Shown here one piece after another: positions 7,667-15,376 of a stretch of 64,000 nt of DNA. The DNA comes from Flavobacterium chilense (lineage in GTDB: Bacteria > Bacteroidota > Bacteroidia > Flavobacteriales > Flavobacteriaceae). Position 1 is the stretch's first letter, and the number at the start of each line of letters is the position of its first letter. Both the position numbers and the translations under genes were made by a program. The stretch covers positions 186,001-250,000 of the forward strand of contig NZ_LSYT01000003.1 of assembly GCF_001602525.1 (NCBI RefSeq), given 5' to 3'. The notes under the pieces were generated by a model. That model was not told where the DNA came from. It made no database searches and worked only from the letters and a program-made list of their open reading frames with translations.

Positions 7667-8212
7667 TCATTTTCTGGCTAAATTATTCTGAGAACCAAAA
7701 AAGGTGTTAACCATTTCATCCGTTATTTTGTATTTATTTTTAAAAAAAGAAGAAAGTTTTTCATCGATGGCTTTTAGTTCTTCTTTTGAATGTTTTTTCT
7801 TCATTTCGATGATATTTATATTAGCAGAAAATTCATCTTCTGTCGGAAAGTTTCCCACTGCCAGATATGTTGTAGGATTAACTTTTTTGTATTTCTTATA
7901 TCCTCTTGCACCAATGCTCATAGCAAGCGAACCATACATGCAATCTATCTCGGGCGTGATATCACGATATTCATCAAAGTATATTTTATCCAATTCATCT
8001 TTATTTTTTTCAGAGCTTAAATCTTTGCTTCTGTCGTATGGGTTTATAAATTTCCATTCAAATCTGTCTGTATAACCGGTATACATTTTAATAATTTGGA
8101 TTATATCGTACAAGGTATAACGTATTGGGAAATCCATCTGAATAAGTATGCCACGATAGTTTTCATTTTTTAGATCGATAGACATTGTTTTTGCTATTAC
8201 AAATTTTGACAT
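7667..8212 (-). CDS. Soluble orphan protein (array gene)
   Basis: 181 residues, no signal peptide, no membrane segment, hydrophilic and Lys-rich. I recognise no family. A Tyr-rich middle (YKKYKKVNPTTYLAVGNFPTEDEF) follows a segment with two conserved-looking acidic clusters. The C-terminal third is probably helical (KKHSKEELKAIDEKLSSFFKNKY). A cytoplasmic location is likely. The ATG at 8212 is preceded by an A-rich stretch. It belongs to the co-directional array. The 110-bp spacer after it has no clear repeat copy. Confidence 0.6.
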   Translation of the reverse strand: MSKFVIAKTMSIDLKNENYRGILIQMDFPIRYTLYDIIQIIKMYTGYTDRFEWKFINPYDRSKDLSSEKNKDELDKIYFDEYRDITPEIDCMYGSLAMSIGARGYKKYKKVNPTTYLAVGNFPTEDEFSANINIIEMKKKHSKEELKAIDEKLSSFFKNKYKITDEMVNTFFGSQNNLARK

Positions 8213-8323
8213 GTTTTTTTATGTTATTTAAATTCTATTAATTTCTCTTCAAAGTCTTCTATTGAACTAAAAATAGTATTTAGCAGTTTTATGCTTTTCG
8301 AAGTCAGGAAACAACATTGTATT

Positions 8324-9223
8324 TTATACAAGTACTATATTTTGTTCATCGTATGGCATATAAAAAACAGTTACGACACTTCCTTTTGTTAAAAAAAATA
8401 ATCTTACTTGGGGAACAGGCTTGGTAATCGTTGTATTATAAGAGGTACCATCTGGTCTGGTAATTTGTAGATATAGCATCATTTCGCCTTCATCATTAAT
8501 AATGTTACCCGTAGGCTGTATTGACAAAATTACGCCTTGGGCTTGTACTCTGCCTGTTACATCTGCTGTAGATCTTTCGGTTGTTGAATATTGCGTTGTT
8601 TTTGTATTGAATGTTGATTTGCCGAAGCTGAATTGAGTTTTGCCATTTGAAATTGTACCAAACTTTGAAAAATCTGACATCTTGCTTTTTATGTCATCAA
8701 AGGAATCAAAAGTAGAAAACTCAGTTTGTTCCCACGGATTTTGATTTTCTAAATCGTTTACAACTTGTTGAGAAGGCGAACCATATTTTGCTCTTGCTTT
8801 TTCTACATCACTAAACACTTTGATATGACTTGGATGTTTCGGGTCATACTTGAGTGGCACTATCCTGCCACGCCCAAAATCCGACATTTTGATTTGGGAA
8901 ACATATACCCAATCTAAGGCTGTAATTTTTTCTTTGGCATTGGTGATATACGTTACTTCTAACTTTATTATTTTAACAGACTTTTCGCTTTCATTCCAGG
9001 CATTTATAATTTTACCCCAGACAACAGGACCCATATTTACTCTAATACCATGAAGCCGTTGCAGTACTAATGAAACCAAACCACTTAGAATCCCAAATCC
9101 AAACAAAAACAATCCTTCCATGCCAAAGGAATCCTTACCGATATATCCTAAAACAGTACCTGCAAATACGGCACATATACCAATAGTTAAAAGGATATTA
9201 CCAATTCTTCTATATATAATCAT
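8324..9223 (-). CDS. Membrane protein with DUF3592-like domains (array gene)
   Basis: 299 residues. Two transmembrane helices near the N-terminus (about 9-27 and 34-55) precede a soluble part. Residues about 65-135 have the DUF3592 pattern (VVWGKIINAWNESEKS, then VTYITNAKEK, then GRGRIVPLKYDPKHP). The C-terminal third (about 225-299) repeats it (VTGRVQAQGVILSIQPTGN, then VVTVFYMPYDEQN). The linker between is rich in Ser, Thr and Phe. The function of these domains is unknown. The array contains a second DUF3592-like gene at 4257-4823. The family B spacer lies 130 bp upstream. Confidence 0.6.
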   Translation of the reverse strand: MIIYRRIGNILLTIGICAVFAGTVLGYIGKDSFGMEGLFLFGFGILSGLVSLVLQRLHGIRVNMGPVVWGKIINAWNESEKSVKIIKLEVTYITNAKEKITALDWVYVSQIKMSDFGRGRIVPLKYDPKHPSHIKVFSDVEKARAKYGSPSQQVVNDLENQNPWEQTEFSTFDSFDDIKSKMSDFSKFGTISNGKTQFSFGKSTFNTKTTQYSTTERSTADVTGRVQAQGVILSIQPTGNIINDEGEMMLYLQITRPDGTSYNTTITKPVPQVRLFFLTKGSVVTVFYMPYDEQNIVLV

Positions 9224-9283
9224 TTGATTTATTATTTATTATTTATTGAAAATAAATACTCAATTGCTAGTAAGTTTGTTTCC

Positions 9284-9316
9284 CGCTTTTACACGAATCG
9301 TTTCTTGTGGCGTGTT
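9284..9316 (-). repeat. Array spacer repeat, family C, copy 2
   Basis: The plus-strand ACACGAATCGTTTCTTGTGGCGT parallels the perfect hairpin at 7598-7623. On the minus strand both copies can be read in the same frame (N-x-P-x-E-x-I-R-V), so they may descend from one coding segment. Confidence 0.45.
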
Positions 9317-9322
9317 CTGTTT

Positions 9323-9428
9323 TCAAGCACCAAGAATCATTATGTTTGCTCCGTTCCCTGAAGTCTTTTCGAATAAGCAAATGTTATTTTTAGAATGTTT
9401 ATTTTTTAAAGAATATTTCATAGACTGA
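9323..9428 (-). repeat. Array spacer repeat, family B, copy 2, with a 32-codon frame
   Basis: The plus-strand GAAGTCTTTTCGAATAAGC, AAATGTTATTTTTAGAATG and TTTATTTTTTAAAGAATA are shared with other B copies. On the minus strand an ATG at 9421 opens 32 codons starting MKYSLKNKHSKNNICLFEKT, ending at 9323, 99 nt before the next gene. Compared with copy 3 it lacks about 27 bp lying between two CATTCTAAAAAT words, as expected from a deletion between short direct repeats. Confidence 0.6.
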
Positions 9429-9455
9429 GTTTATATGTCTATTATTATAAAACTA

Positions 9456-10433
9456 TTATTTAATCTCCAACTCTCTTTTAAGACTATTATTCTTAATAGC
9501 TTTTCTGCACATTATCATTCTTTTTACATTGCCTTTGCTTGCTAATCCTAAATTCAGTAAAATCCAATTCTGCAATTTGCAATCACCAAAGCGAATTTTT
9601 CTGTCCACTTTTAATGCCCTTGCAAACAGTTCTTCAAAATCATCTTCAAGAATGATAATGTTCTTATTTTTTGCATGATAACATGCCGATGTCAACATGC
9701 TCAATTCTGTTTCCTGTTCCGGATTTTTAAGTTCCGGATATTGGACAAAAATTGCTTTTAACTCTCCATATCTTCCCGCTTGTGCAAATGGTTCTACTAT
9801 ACACGAATGAAGACCTTTGCCAAGGTTTTTATGTTGACAAAGTTCTAATGATTTTTGTACACCATTTTGCAAAGTAAAATGCTGGACAAGTTTCCGTTTT
9901 GCCACATATACTTCTGTTTTATTAATAGCAGGTTTACTGAGTTTGAAATATTTAAAAAAGTTTTTGTCGTCACCTTTCTTTGCATAGTATTCCAAAATGA
10001 TTAAGTAGCCTTTGTCCTGATTGTCTTCTTCTTTTCTAAATATGACTGTTTTTTTAAAGTGTTTTGTCATATTCACGGCCTCATCTATCTTATCTTTTTT
10101 GGTTAGGCTGGTAATAATATGCTTCAAAATATGATTAAAAATTATATCAGCATTTACAATTTTTTGTGCAGATTCCAGCATTTCGTCTTCGGTATAGTTT
10201 GCAAAATCGTATAGCCATATAATGGCACTTAACCACTGTAGCGTATAGGTAATAGTATTAACTATTGAAGAGCCCCTGCCTGTATAAGGTGGTGCCGATG
10301 CTTTGTGAATTGTTTCTATCACAAGCGCATCGTCTCCGACTGATTTCTGCGTTCCTTCAATCGGGTTGTTCAGTGCCTCAATACAGCAATCTATAGCTTT
10401 ATTAATTTGGGTTGTAGTGATGTTTGTGTTCAT
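9456..10433 (-). CDS. Helical orphan protein (array gene)
   Basis: 325 residues, no signal peptide. The sequence is mostly predicted helix, with alternating Leu/Ile/Ala pattern over residues 70-320 (TLQWLSAIIWLYDFANYTED, DEMLESAQKIVNADIIFNHI). This suggests an alpha-alpha repeat fold of TPR or ankyrin-like architecture, but no canonical motif is clear. It is probably cytoplasmic. I know no family. It is the longest gene of the array and is flanked on both sides by spacers with repeat copies. A role in protein binding would fit a helical repeat fold, but that is inference. Confidence 0.6.
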   Translation of the reverse strand: MNTNITTTQINKAIDCCIEALNNPIEGTQKSVGDDALVIETIHKASAPPYTGRGSSIVNTITYTLQWLSAIIWLYDFANYTEDEMLESAQKIVNADIIFNHILKHIITSLTKKDKIDEAVNMTKHFKKTVIFRKEEDNQDKGYLIILEYYAKKGDDKNFFKYFKLSKPAINKTEVYVAKRKLVQHFTLQNGVQKSLELCQHKNLGKGLHSCIVEPFAQAGRYGELKAIFVQYPELKNPEQETELSMLTSACYHAKNKNIIILEDDFEELFARALKVDRKIRFGDCKLQNWILLNLGLASKGNVKRMIMCRKAIKNNSLKRELEIK

Positions 10434-10520
10434 AAATGATTGTATTTTTAAGAGTAGGTTTACTTGTAAAAATTAATTACCAACAATTCTAAGTCGATAA
10501 TTAAAACTGTTTTTAGTAAT

Positions 10521-10545
10521 TTAATTGTATCGAAATAAGTTTTAA
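10521..10545 (-). repeat. Partial copy of array spacer repeat A next to repeat B
   Basis: ATTGTATCGAAATAAGTTTTAAT differs from the core of A1 at one base. It directly abuts family B copy 3, which suggests A and B are parts of one longer ancestral unit in the order B then A on the minus strand. Confidence 0.6.
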
Positions 10546-10550
10546 TTAAC

Positions 10551-10655
10551 CTGCTCCCCGAAATCTTCCCAAACAAGTAAATGTTATTTTTAGAATGCAC
10601 AGTAATCTCTTAATTTTTTGAATGTTTATTTTTTTAAGAATGCTTCATAGCTCGG
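10551..10655 (-). repeat. Array spacer repeat, family B, copy 3 (longest form)
   Basis: It contains both halves of family B: CAAACAAGTAAATGTTATTT, TTAGAATGCACAGTAATCTC and TTTGAATGTTTATTTTTTTA, ending in GAATGCTTCATAGCT. The peptide frame is interrupted by a stop after MKHS, but an internal GTG-led frame reads through B into the A relic (SKNNIYLFGKISGS then LIKTYFDT). Confidence 0.65.
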
Positions 10656-10676
10656 GGCTATCTCTTTCCATTTTAA

Positions 10677-11180
10677 CTATTCTTTATTATTCAAAAGTGC
10701 ATCGTACCAGGGCAATTGAATTTCATGTCCTTTGTACAGTTTTACCAATGTATTGTAATAAAAAGTGGCTAGTTCTTTATTTTTCAGTAAAACGTGACAA
10801 GCAGTAATATTCATTACACACATCACCTTCATAGGAATAGCCGAGCAACTGATCAGCAATAGATATCTATATTTATCTACCCATGGGTGTTTCTCAAAAT
10901 ACTGGTGCATGTGGCTGAACAATGCTATGGCAGCTTCATATCGATGTTGTTTCATTAATGCTACACCCTGATTTAGCACCCGTACATACCTATAAAACTG
11001 CAACAAACATATTGCTACCATAAACAAAACAGTTATCAGCAAAACAATGGCGGCCTGTGCCCGATGTAATTTATAATGTTGGGCGAGTTCCATACTACAA
11101 TGAACCACAATAATAGCCTCCGCAGCTTGCAAGCACAATGCAGCGACTGATATTTTTCGTTTAATTTCTATTTTCGACAT
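10677..11180 (-). CDS. Small membrane protein with helical tail (array gene)
   Basis: 167 residues. Two hydrophobic helices near the N-terminus (about residues 10-34 and 42-66) are joined by a short loop with several His. The C-terminal 95 residues are helical with a tetratricopeptide-like rhythm (LMKQHRYEAAIALFSHMHQY, then DKYRYLLLISCSAIP), so it may be a membrane-anchored TPR-like protein. No family recognised. The ATG at 11180 is followed by a strongly basic start (SKIEIKRK). Spacers on both sides carry family B repeats. Confidence 0.6.
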   Translation of the reverse strand: MSKIEIKRKISVAALCLQAAEAIIVVHCSMELAQHYKLHRAQAAIVLLITVLFMVAICLLQFYRYVRVLNQGVALMKQHRYEAAIALFSHMHQYFEKHPWVDKYRYLLLISCSAIPMKVMCVMNITACHVLLKNKELATFYYNTLVKLYKGHEIQLPWYDALLNNKE

Positions 11181-11237
11181 AAATTGGTGTATTTAAGTAC
11201 AGGGTGTTAGTTAACGGCAAGTGATGCGCTTATTTTG

Positions 11238-11291
11238 GAGCAATCGTTTAATTTTTAGAATGTTTATTTTGTAAAGAATACTTTGTAGAGT
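11238..11291 (-). repeat. Array spacer repeat, family B, copy 4
   Basis: GGAGCAATCGTTTAATTTTT followed by AGAATGTTTATTTTGTAAAG and AATACTTTGTAGAG. The ATG of the peptide frame seen in copies 1 and 2 is changed (ACA on the minus strand), so this copy cannot start that peptide. Confidence 0.6.
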
Positions 11292-11310
11292 TTGAAGAAA
11301 AACATGTATG

Positions 11311-12024
11311 TCAACTTTCATGTTGTCTTTCTATTCTTTTTCTTAGTTGGTTAAGTTTGCTTTTCTTATTTATTTCTATATCTGTATTTTCTTTGTTATA
11401 AATATGTTCATGTTGGTAATATTTATAAATGGTATTTTTTGTAACAAACCAGAACTCGTAATAAGTAAGCAAATAATCGGGTAATGGCGGTATGCTACAA
11501 ATCTTTTTCTGTTTATCTTTAACACTTGTAAAATAATATAGTTCCTGTAGATCTATTATTTTTTTATTCAACAAGTAAAATTTCATTGGGTTATTTGCAG
11601 AGAGTATTGTTATTTCGGGTTCATACAAATTAAAAGTTGTGTCGCGGGAACGCCAACTTTCTTTTTTCCGCAAAAAGTATTTATCTCCTTTCTTCCAAAA
11701 CAGGTTTTCCTTTATTTCAGTAGTGCCAAAGTTTGATGTTATATCGCTATTTGAATTTGCAGGTTGTTGCATTCCGACTTCCTGTTTGCGAAAAAACATA
11801 AACGTTTTTATACCTTCTTTTTTCAACGAATCAATAATCTGTATTACATCATCAGGCATTTTTTCTACCGGGCTATTTTCTTTTGTTTGTGCTAAAAGAG
11901 AAATTGCATGTGTGCTTATAAATACAACTATTAATAACCTTTTTTTTATTCTATTTTCATTTTTTTTAGTGTGCCCGCTCCGAAGTCTTTTCAAACAAGC
12001 AAATATTACTTTTAGAATGTACAT
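11311..12024 (-). CDS. Exported orphan protein whose 5' end lies in repeat B (array gene)
   Basis: 237 residues from the only in-frame ATG (12024). A signal peptide core is visible at about residues 27-46 (KKRLLIVVFISTHAISLLAQ), so the protein is probably periplasmic or secreted. The first 22 residues (MYILKVIFACLKRLRSGHTK) are encoded by family B spacer sequence, and no start codon exists nearer the signal peptide in this frame. An ATG at about 11971 is out of frame. Either the gene borrowed its start from the repeat or its own start was lost. The mature part shows no known domain and ends in a basic, Arg/Lys-rich tail. Confidence 0.5.
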   Translation of the reverse strand: MYILKVIFACLKRLRSGHTKKNENRIKKRLLIVVFISTHAISLLAQTKENSPVEKMPDDVIQIIDSLKKEGIKTFMFFRKQEVGMQQPANSNSDITSNFGTTEIKENLFWKKGDKYFLRKKESWRSRDTTFNLYEPEITILSANNPMKFYLLNKKIIDLQELYYFTSVKDKQKKICSIPPLPDYLLTYYEFWFVTKNTIYKYYQHEHIYNKENTDIEINKKSKLNQLRKRIERQHES

Positions 12025-12072
12025 CAATCACTTAATTTTTAAATATATTTTTTTAATAATATTTTAGAGTGG
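11971..12072 (-). repeat. Array spacer repeat, family B, copy 5
   Basis: The plus-strand CTCCGAAGTCTTTTCAAAC, AAGCAAATATTACTTTTAG and AATGTACATCAATCACTTAA align with copies 2 and 3. It overlaps the beginning of the gene at 11311-12024. Confidence 0.6.
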
Positions 12073-12101
12073 GAGACTTAACAAAGCAGAAAACATTATT
12101 G

Positions 12102-12539
12102 TTACATATTTAATTCACTTCTAATTATTTCTGAATCCTTGTCTTTAGTGATGAGTGACATTATACCGCTATCGCCGTAGTACAAAAAATTACCATAAGA
12201 AATTGCCAGAAATTTTACAAAATCAATTACTGTATCAGTATGACTCCCTCTTAATATCCTGAACATATCTACTGGTTCGTTTTCATCTTCTATTTCGGTA
12301 AAGATTAGTCCAATGCTTTCAGTATTATTTTTACTGGCAATCAATTCGATTCTTCCGTTCTGATTTAATATTTCATTTGTTTGAAACCTATATTCAATGA
12401 GTGCTTTTTTTATTTCACTAACAGTTGGCATTTTAGAATAACAAGATTGTTTTATGTCTATGCCTGTTCCTGAAATAAAATCCTGAATCTTATTATTAAA
12501 AAACGATACTTCAGAAATAATATAATAATGGTTTGCCAT
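12102..12539 (-). CDS. Small soluble orphan protein (array gene)
   Basis: 145 residues, acidic, no signal peptide. It alternates strands and helices (MANHYYIISEVSFFNNKIQD at the start, then MPTVSEIKKALIEYRFQTNE, then RIELIASKNN). The size, charge and lack of known family match the style of small immunity proteins, but nothing in the sequence proves this. The middle holds a run of acidic residues (TEIEDENEPVDMF). Spacer repeat A with a 19-residue frame lies 68 bp upstream. Confidence 0.6.
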   Translation of the reverse strand: MANHYYIISEVSFFNNKIQDFISGTGIDIKQSCYSKMPTVSEIKKALIEYRFQTNEILNQNGRIELIASKNNTESIGLIFTEIEDENEPVDMFRILRGSHTDTVIDFVKFLAISYGNFLYYGDSGIMSLITKDKDSEIIRSELNM

Positions 12540-12607
12540 TTTACTTTCTTAATAATTTTATAGTCTTTATTCTTCTCTTAATCAGTTAACTTGTAAAATA
12601 TAATCAT

Positions 12608-12763
12608 CTAATTATCAGGTAAAAATATCAAAAGTAAAACTTGAAAATAGCTTCTAAAAGCCATCATTATATCAAAATAAGTTTTAATAAAAAAAGGGAT
12701 GGAGTAGGGAAGTTGCTTTTCTTTTTTAAATGCAGAAGAGAAATAAGCTTACGAGCGGAGGGC
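12608..12763 (-). repeat. Array spacer repeat, family A, copy 2, with a 19-codon frame
   Basis: The core AGCCATCATTATATC, AAAATAAGTTTTAATAAAA matches copy 1, including the flanks ATTATCAGGTAAAAATATC and GGAGTAGGGAAGTTGC. The minus-strand frame MMAFRSYFQVLLLIFLPDN runs 12667-12608 and ends 68 nt before the next gene. The outer part AGAGAAATAAGCTTACGAGC is shared with copy 4. Confidence 0.7.
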
Positions 12764-12807
12764 ACACATGAATATGAGGATTCAAAAAATGTTGTTCTGC
12801 CATTGTA

Positions 12808-13479
12808 TTATTCTTTGTTTACATTCTCCTTAAAAAATTGATCTATTTCTTTCCACTTTTTGGTTGTAGATAATACAGAAGTCAATAATGTGCCAATACC
12901 TCTTCCTGCTGCTGTTCCTAAGTGAAAATACCCACTTACATATACAATTGCTAATAATACGACAGTGATTGACATTGTCAACTGGAATGAGAAGATAGTA
13001 GAAATCTTTCGGAATACAAAGTACAAGCCCAAACCTAAACTTACCGGAATAACTGGAACTATAAAAAATTTAACGGTTTCAGCATCTGGCAAATTGGCGA
13101 GTATCATTATTGTTGGACCTACTGAGATATACAGGCACATCAAAAAAACAATTCTCAAGCCTATTATTTTCCTGTTGCTTGCTCTGATATCTATAGTAGC
13201 TGTATTGTTTAACCGCTTACTGTATTCCATTTCGGCTAATACATTCGTGTAGTATCCAAAAATGAATACAGCAAGCATAATTGAGAAAATTGTTGTATCA
13301 AAATTTTGCATTTGTATAATGCCCGGATTATTGAAGTCAGCACCTACACCGGCTATTCCTTTTAGTTTTGGGTCATAAGGAATGAGTTTGTCTTTATAAT
13401 TAATCACATAAAAATGAATCAGCCAAAAACAAAACCCAAAAATGATGATTTCGAAAAACCGTTTAATCTTATTACTCAT
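12808..13479 (-). CDS. Polytopic membrane protein (array gene)
   Basis: 223 residues with about five hydrophobic helices (residues 10-28, 62-82, 105-130, 135-158, 168-188), so an inner-membrane protein. Family not recognised. The start at 13479 is supported by a GGAGAT sequence seven bases upstream, an unusually good Shine-Dalgarno match for this phylum. The start also overlaps by 8 bp the end of a 28-codon frame that begins in spacer repeat A copy 3 (13558). The combination suggests the upstream peptide is translated and coupled to this gene. Confidence 0.65.
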   Translation of the reverse strand: MSNKIKRFFEIIIFGFCFWLIHFYVINYKDKLIPYDPKLKGIAGVGADFNNPGIIQMQNFDTTIFSIMLAVFIFGYYTNVLAEMEYSKRLNNTATIDIRASNRKIIGLRIVFLMCLYISVGPTIMILANLPDAETVKFFIVPVIPVSLGLGLYFVFRKISTIFSFQLTMSITVVLLAIVYVSGYFHLGTAAGRGIGTLLTSVLSTTKKWKEIDQFFKENVNKE

Positions 13480-13558
13480 AATTTATCTCCTTTATACATG
13501 CTATACGGCTCAAAAGTATCAAATGCAAAACATGAATATAGCTTCTAAAAGCCATCAT
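13472..13558 (-). CDS. Candidate 28-residue leader peptide in spacer repeat A3
   Basis: The frame MMAFRSYIHVLHLILL and 12 further residues runs from the double ATG at 13558 to a TAA at 13472, overlapping the downstream start (ATGAGTAA). The same MMAF(K/R)S plus hydrophobic stretch opens the frames of copies A1, A2 and A4. Of all copies this shows the tightest link to its gene. Confidence 0.4.
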   Translation of the reverse strand: MMAFRSYIHVLHLILLSRIACIKEINYE

Positions 13559-13612
13559 TATATCAAGATAAGTTTTAATCAAAGAGAAAAAATGAATAGG
13601 GAAATTTACTTT
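13510..13612 (-). repeat. Array spacer repeat, family A, copy 3
   Basis: The core AGCTTCTAAAAGCCATCATT and ATATCAAGATAAGTTTTAAT is shared with copies 2 and 4. The remainder of the spacer, 13613-13740, is AT-rich with no further repeat that I can align, except a GAGGAGCTA end similar to 4242-4255. Confidence 0.7.
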
Positions 13613-13740
13613 TTAAAGTTTAAATCGAAAGATTATTTTTAGCTGTTTTGTAAATCTATTCATGAATTAAGTGAAATTAGTAAACTTTTTTAGGATGAAA
13701 TAGAATCACGGGTTAGATGCCAGCACCAGCGAGGAGCTAC

Positions 13741-14541
13741 TTATTTTTTTAGACCTTCAAGATGTTTACTATCTTCTTGTATTCTTTGTTCCAATTCTTC
13801 GTGAGTTACTATACGACCTGTTATATAGCCCCAATTTTTATCTTTGGCGTAAGACAATATTCCAGTACTTAAGGAAACAGGCAATACTTTGAAGGTTTCG
13901 GCATCAGCTTCTTTTAGTAAATTATTGGTAAAATAAATTCTGTTTTGATCTTGTGAGTAATAAGCATTTTCATGCAATCTTTTCCATGTAGCGGGATTTG
14001 CTTTTGGCAGGCGTATACCACCGAAATAAACCTGTTTATCATCTTTAGAAAAACGGTCATCTATCCGTTGAAAAGTATTTTTATTGGTTCCTTTTATTAA
14101 AACCGGTTTGTATGAATAATAGTCCATCCACCAAATGCCGGATTTGTCACTGCTGAATGATAATTTAGAAATTCTCAATCCGTCACTGCTTATTTCAAAT
14201 CCTGAATCTAAGACTTCAAAGGTTTCATAATCTACATTTTTCACTATTCCGTCTAGTGAATAAATGTTGTTTTTATCTTTGGCAAAATGGTAGTTTAAAA
14301 TCTCAAAGGTTTCCGGGTTGGCGCCTTTGTACGCAGAGCCCGCTCTATAACATTTGTTTTTGTCCTTCGCAAAACCCATACAATGTACAAAGGTTCCAAA
14401 GACGGCACCCTTTACAGAGTAGCTGTTAAATAAAACTGTTTTACCATCAAGTGAGTAATAACTTTCGTCTTTTTCTTTGGTTCCGTCATTTCCAAATTTT
14501 GGCAAGGTTACCACTCTTATTTTTTTCCAGGTATTATTCAT
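13741..14541 (-). CDS. DKNYY-family protein (array gene)
   Basis: 266 residues. It has five or six copies of the DKNxxY-type repeat: FAKDKNKCYRAGSAYKGANP, FAKDKNNIYSLDGIVK, FSKDDKQVYFGGIRLPKANP, YSQDQNRIYFTNNLLKEADA, each followed by a T/ATF or ATW phrase (PETFEIL, YETFEVL, PATWKRL, AETFKVL). This is the DKNYY domain, thought to form a beta-rich repeat fold; its function is unknown, and such proteins occur near toxin genes. There is no signal peptide (MNNTWKKIRVVTLPKF), so it is cytoplasmic. Repeat A copy 4 lies upstream. Confidence 0.75.
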   Translation of the reverse strand: MNNTWKKIRVVTLPKFGNDGTKEKDESYYSLDGKTVLFNSYSVKGAVFGTFVHCMGFAKDKNKCYRAGSAYKGANPETFEILNYHFAKDKNNIYSLDGIVKNVDYETFEVLDSGFEISSDGLRISKLSFSSDKSGIWWMDYYSYKPVLIKGTNKNTFQRIDDRFSKDDKQVYFGGIRLPKANPATWKRLHENAYYSQDQNRIYFTNNLLKEADAETFKVLPVSLSTGILSYAKDKNWGYITGRIVTHEELEQRIQEDSKHLEGLKK

Positions 14542-14621
14542 ATTATTTTAATGTTGTTTATTAACCTCACTGGCACTAACATCCCGCTCGTAAATTTTGC
14601 GAATCTTTAAATTCAATAGAA

Positions 14622-14762
14622 TCACCTGTTATCAAGTGAAATTATAAAAAGGGAAACACAAAAAAAGCTTCTAAAAGCCATCATTATATCAAGATAAGTT
14701 TTAATAAAGATAAAGGATTAAGGTAGTGAAGTTTATAAGAGAAATAAGTTCGCAAGCATGAC
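14622..14762 (-). repeat. Array spacer repeat, family A, copy 4, with a 20-codon frame
   Basis: The core AGCTTCTAAAAGCCATCATT matches copies 2 and 3. The minus-strand frame MMAFRSFFCVSLFIISLDNR runs 14684-14622. A small hairpin TCACCTG-TTAT-CAAGTGA lies at its end (14622-14639). Confidence 0.7.
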
Positions 14763-14792
14763 GTTTATACCAGTCTGTTAACTAGTTTTGTA

Positions 14793-15293
14793 TTATTGAT
14801 TAAGCCATAGAATAACATTCCAAAGCGCATTCATTATTGATTTGTTATGCAGCCAAACCAGGTTTTCTGTATCATTTACAGGTACAAATTCAAAGGTTGC
14901 TCTTTTACCTTTTTTTAGTGCATTAAGATGTAAAAAATCAGAAAAGTCATTTAATGGAATTTCTCCAACCGCACCTAAAACAGTAGAATAATAAACATGT
15001 TTCTGACCAATGATGGTGTAAATTCCATCTTCTCTTTGTATTCCAAATAATGCACACTTGCCTTCTGCATTCAAAGAATTTATAATTTGTGAGGTATCAT
15101 CTCTAAAATAAGCTCCTGCGTACTCTTCTAAATGATTGCGTTTAATTTTTGCTTTTAAAATACTGATATTCATTTGTAATTGTTTTTCAGGAGTATCTGT
15201 GACTTGTAGTAATTTTGAAAATGAGCACAGGTGAAGAATATTAAACAGATTTTCACCAATACTAATATAAAAAATCTGTTTAATCCGTGCCAT
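14793..15293 (-). CDS. Soluble orphan protein (first array gene)
   Basis: 166 residues. The N-terminus has a hydrophobic patch (FYISIGENLFNILHLCSFSK) but is not a good signal peptide. The body is mixed, with a strand-rich middle (ALFGIQREDGIYTIIGQKHV, then YSTVLGAVGEIPL) and a Trp-containing C-terminus (NALWNVILWLNQ). No family recognised. It is the most upstream gene of the array, separated from the YegP-like gene by a terminator at 15330, so the array probably has its own promoter. None matching the Bacteroidota consensus is evident in the 80-bp spacer. Confidence 0.6.
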   Translation of the reverse strand: MARIKQIFYISIGENLFNILHLCSFSKLLQVTDTPEKQLQMNISILKAKIKRNHLEEYAGAYFRDDTSQIINSLNAEGKCALFGIQREDGIYTIIGQKHVYYSTVLGAVGEIPLNDFSDFLHLNALKKGKRATFEFVPVNDTENLVWLHNKSIMNALWNVILWLNQ

Positions 15294-15329
15294 TTGCGCG
15301 CTTTATTGTTTTTAGAAAATAGACATAAA

Positions 15330-15358
15330 AAAATCGGAACTTTTTAAATCCCGATTTT
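15330..15358 (-). terminator. Intrinsic terminator of the YegP-like gene
   Basis: AAAATCGG (15330-15337) pairs with CCGATTTT (15351-15358). On the minus strand it is followed by seven T. Its loop and stem resemble the hairpin at 4163-4199. Confidence 0.75.
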
Positions 15359-15376
15359 CTGATATTATTATTTCAC

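Noticed and set aside
4257..15293. Integron with attC sites
   Set aside because: The spacer sequences contain no matched RYYYAAC/GTTRRRY pair and no tyrosine integrase is in the window; a cassette-like behaviour is kept only as a hypothesis.
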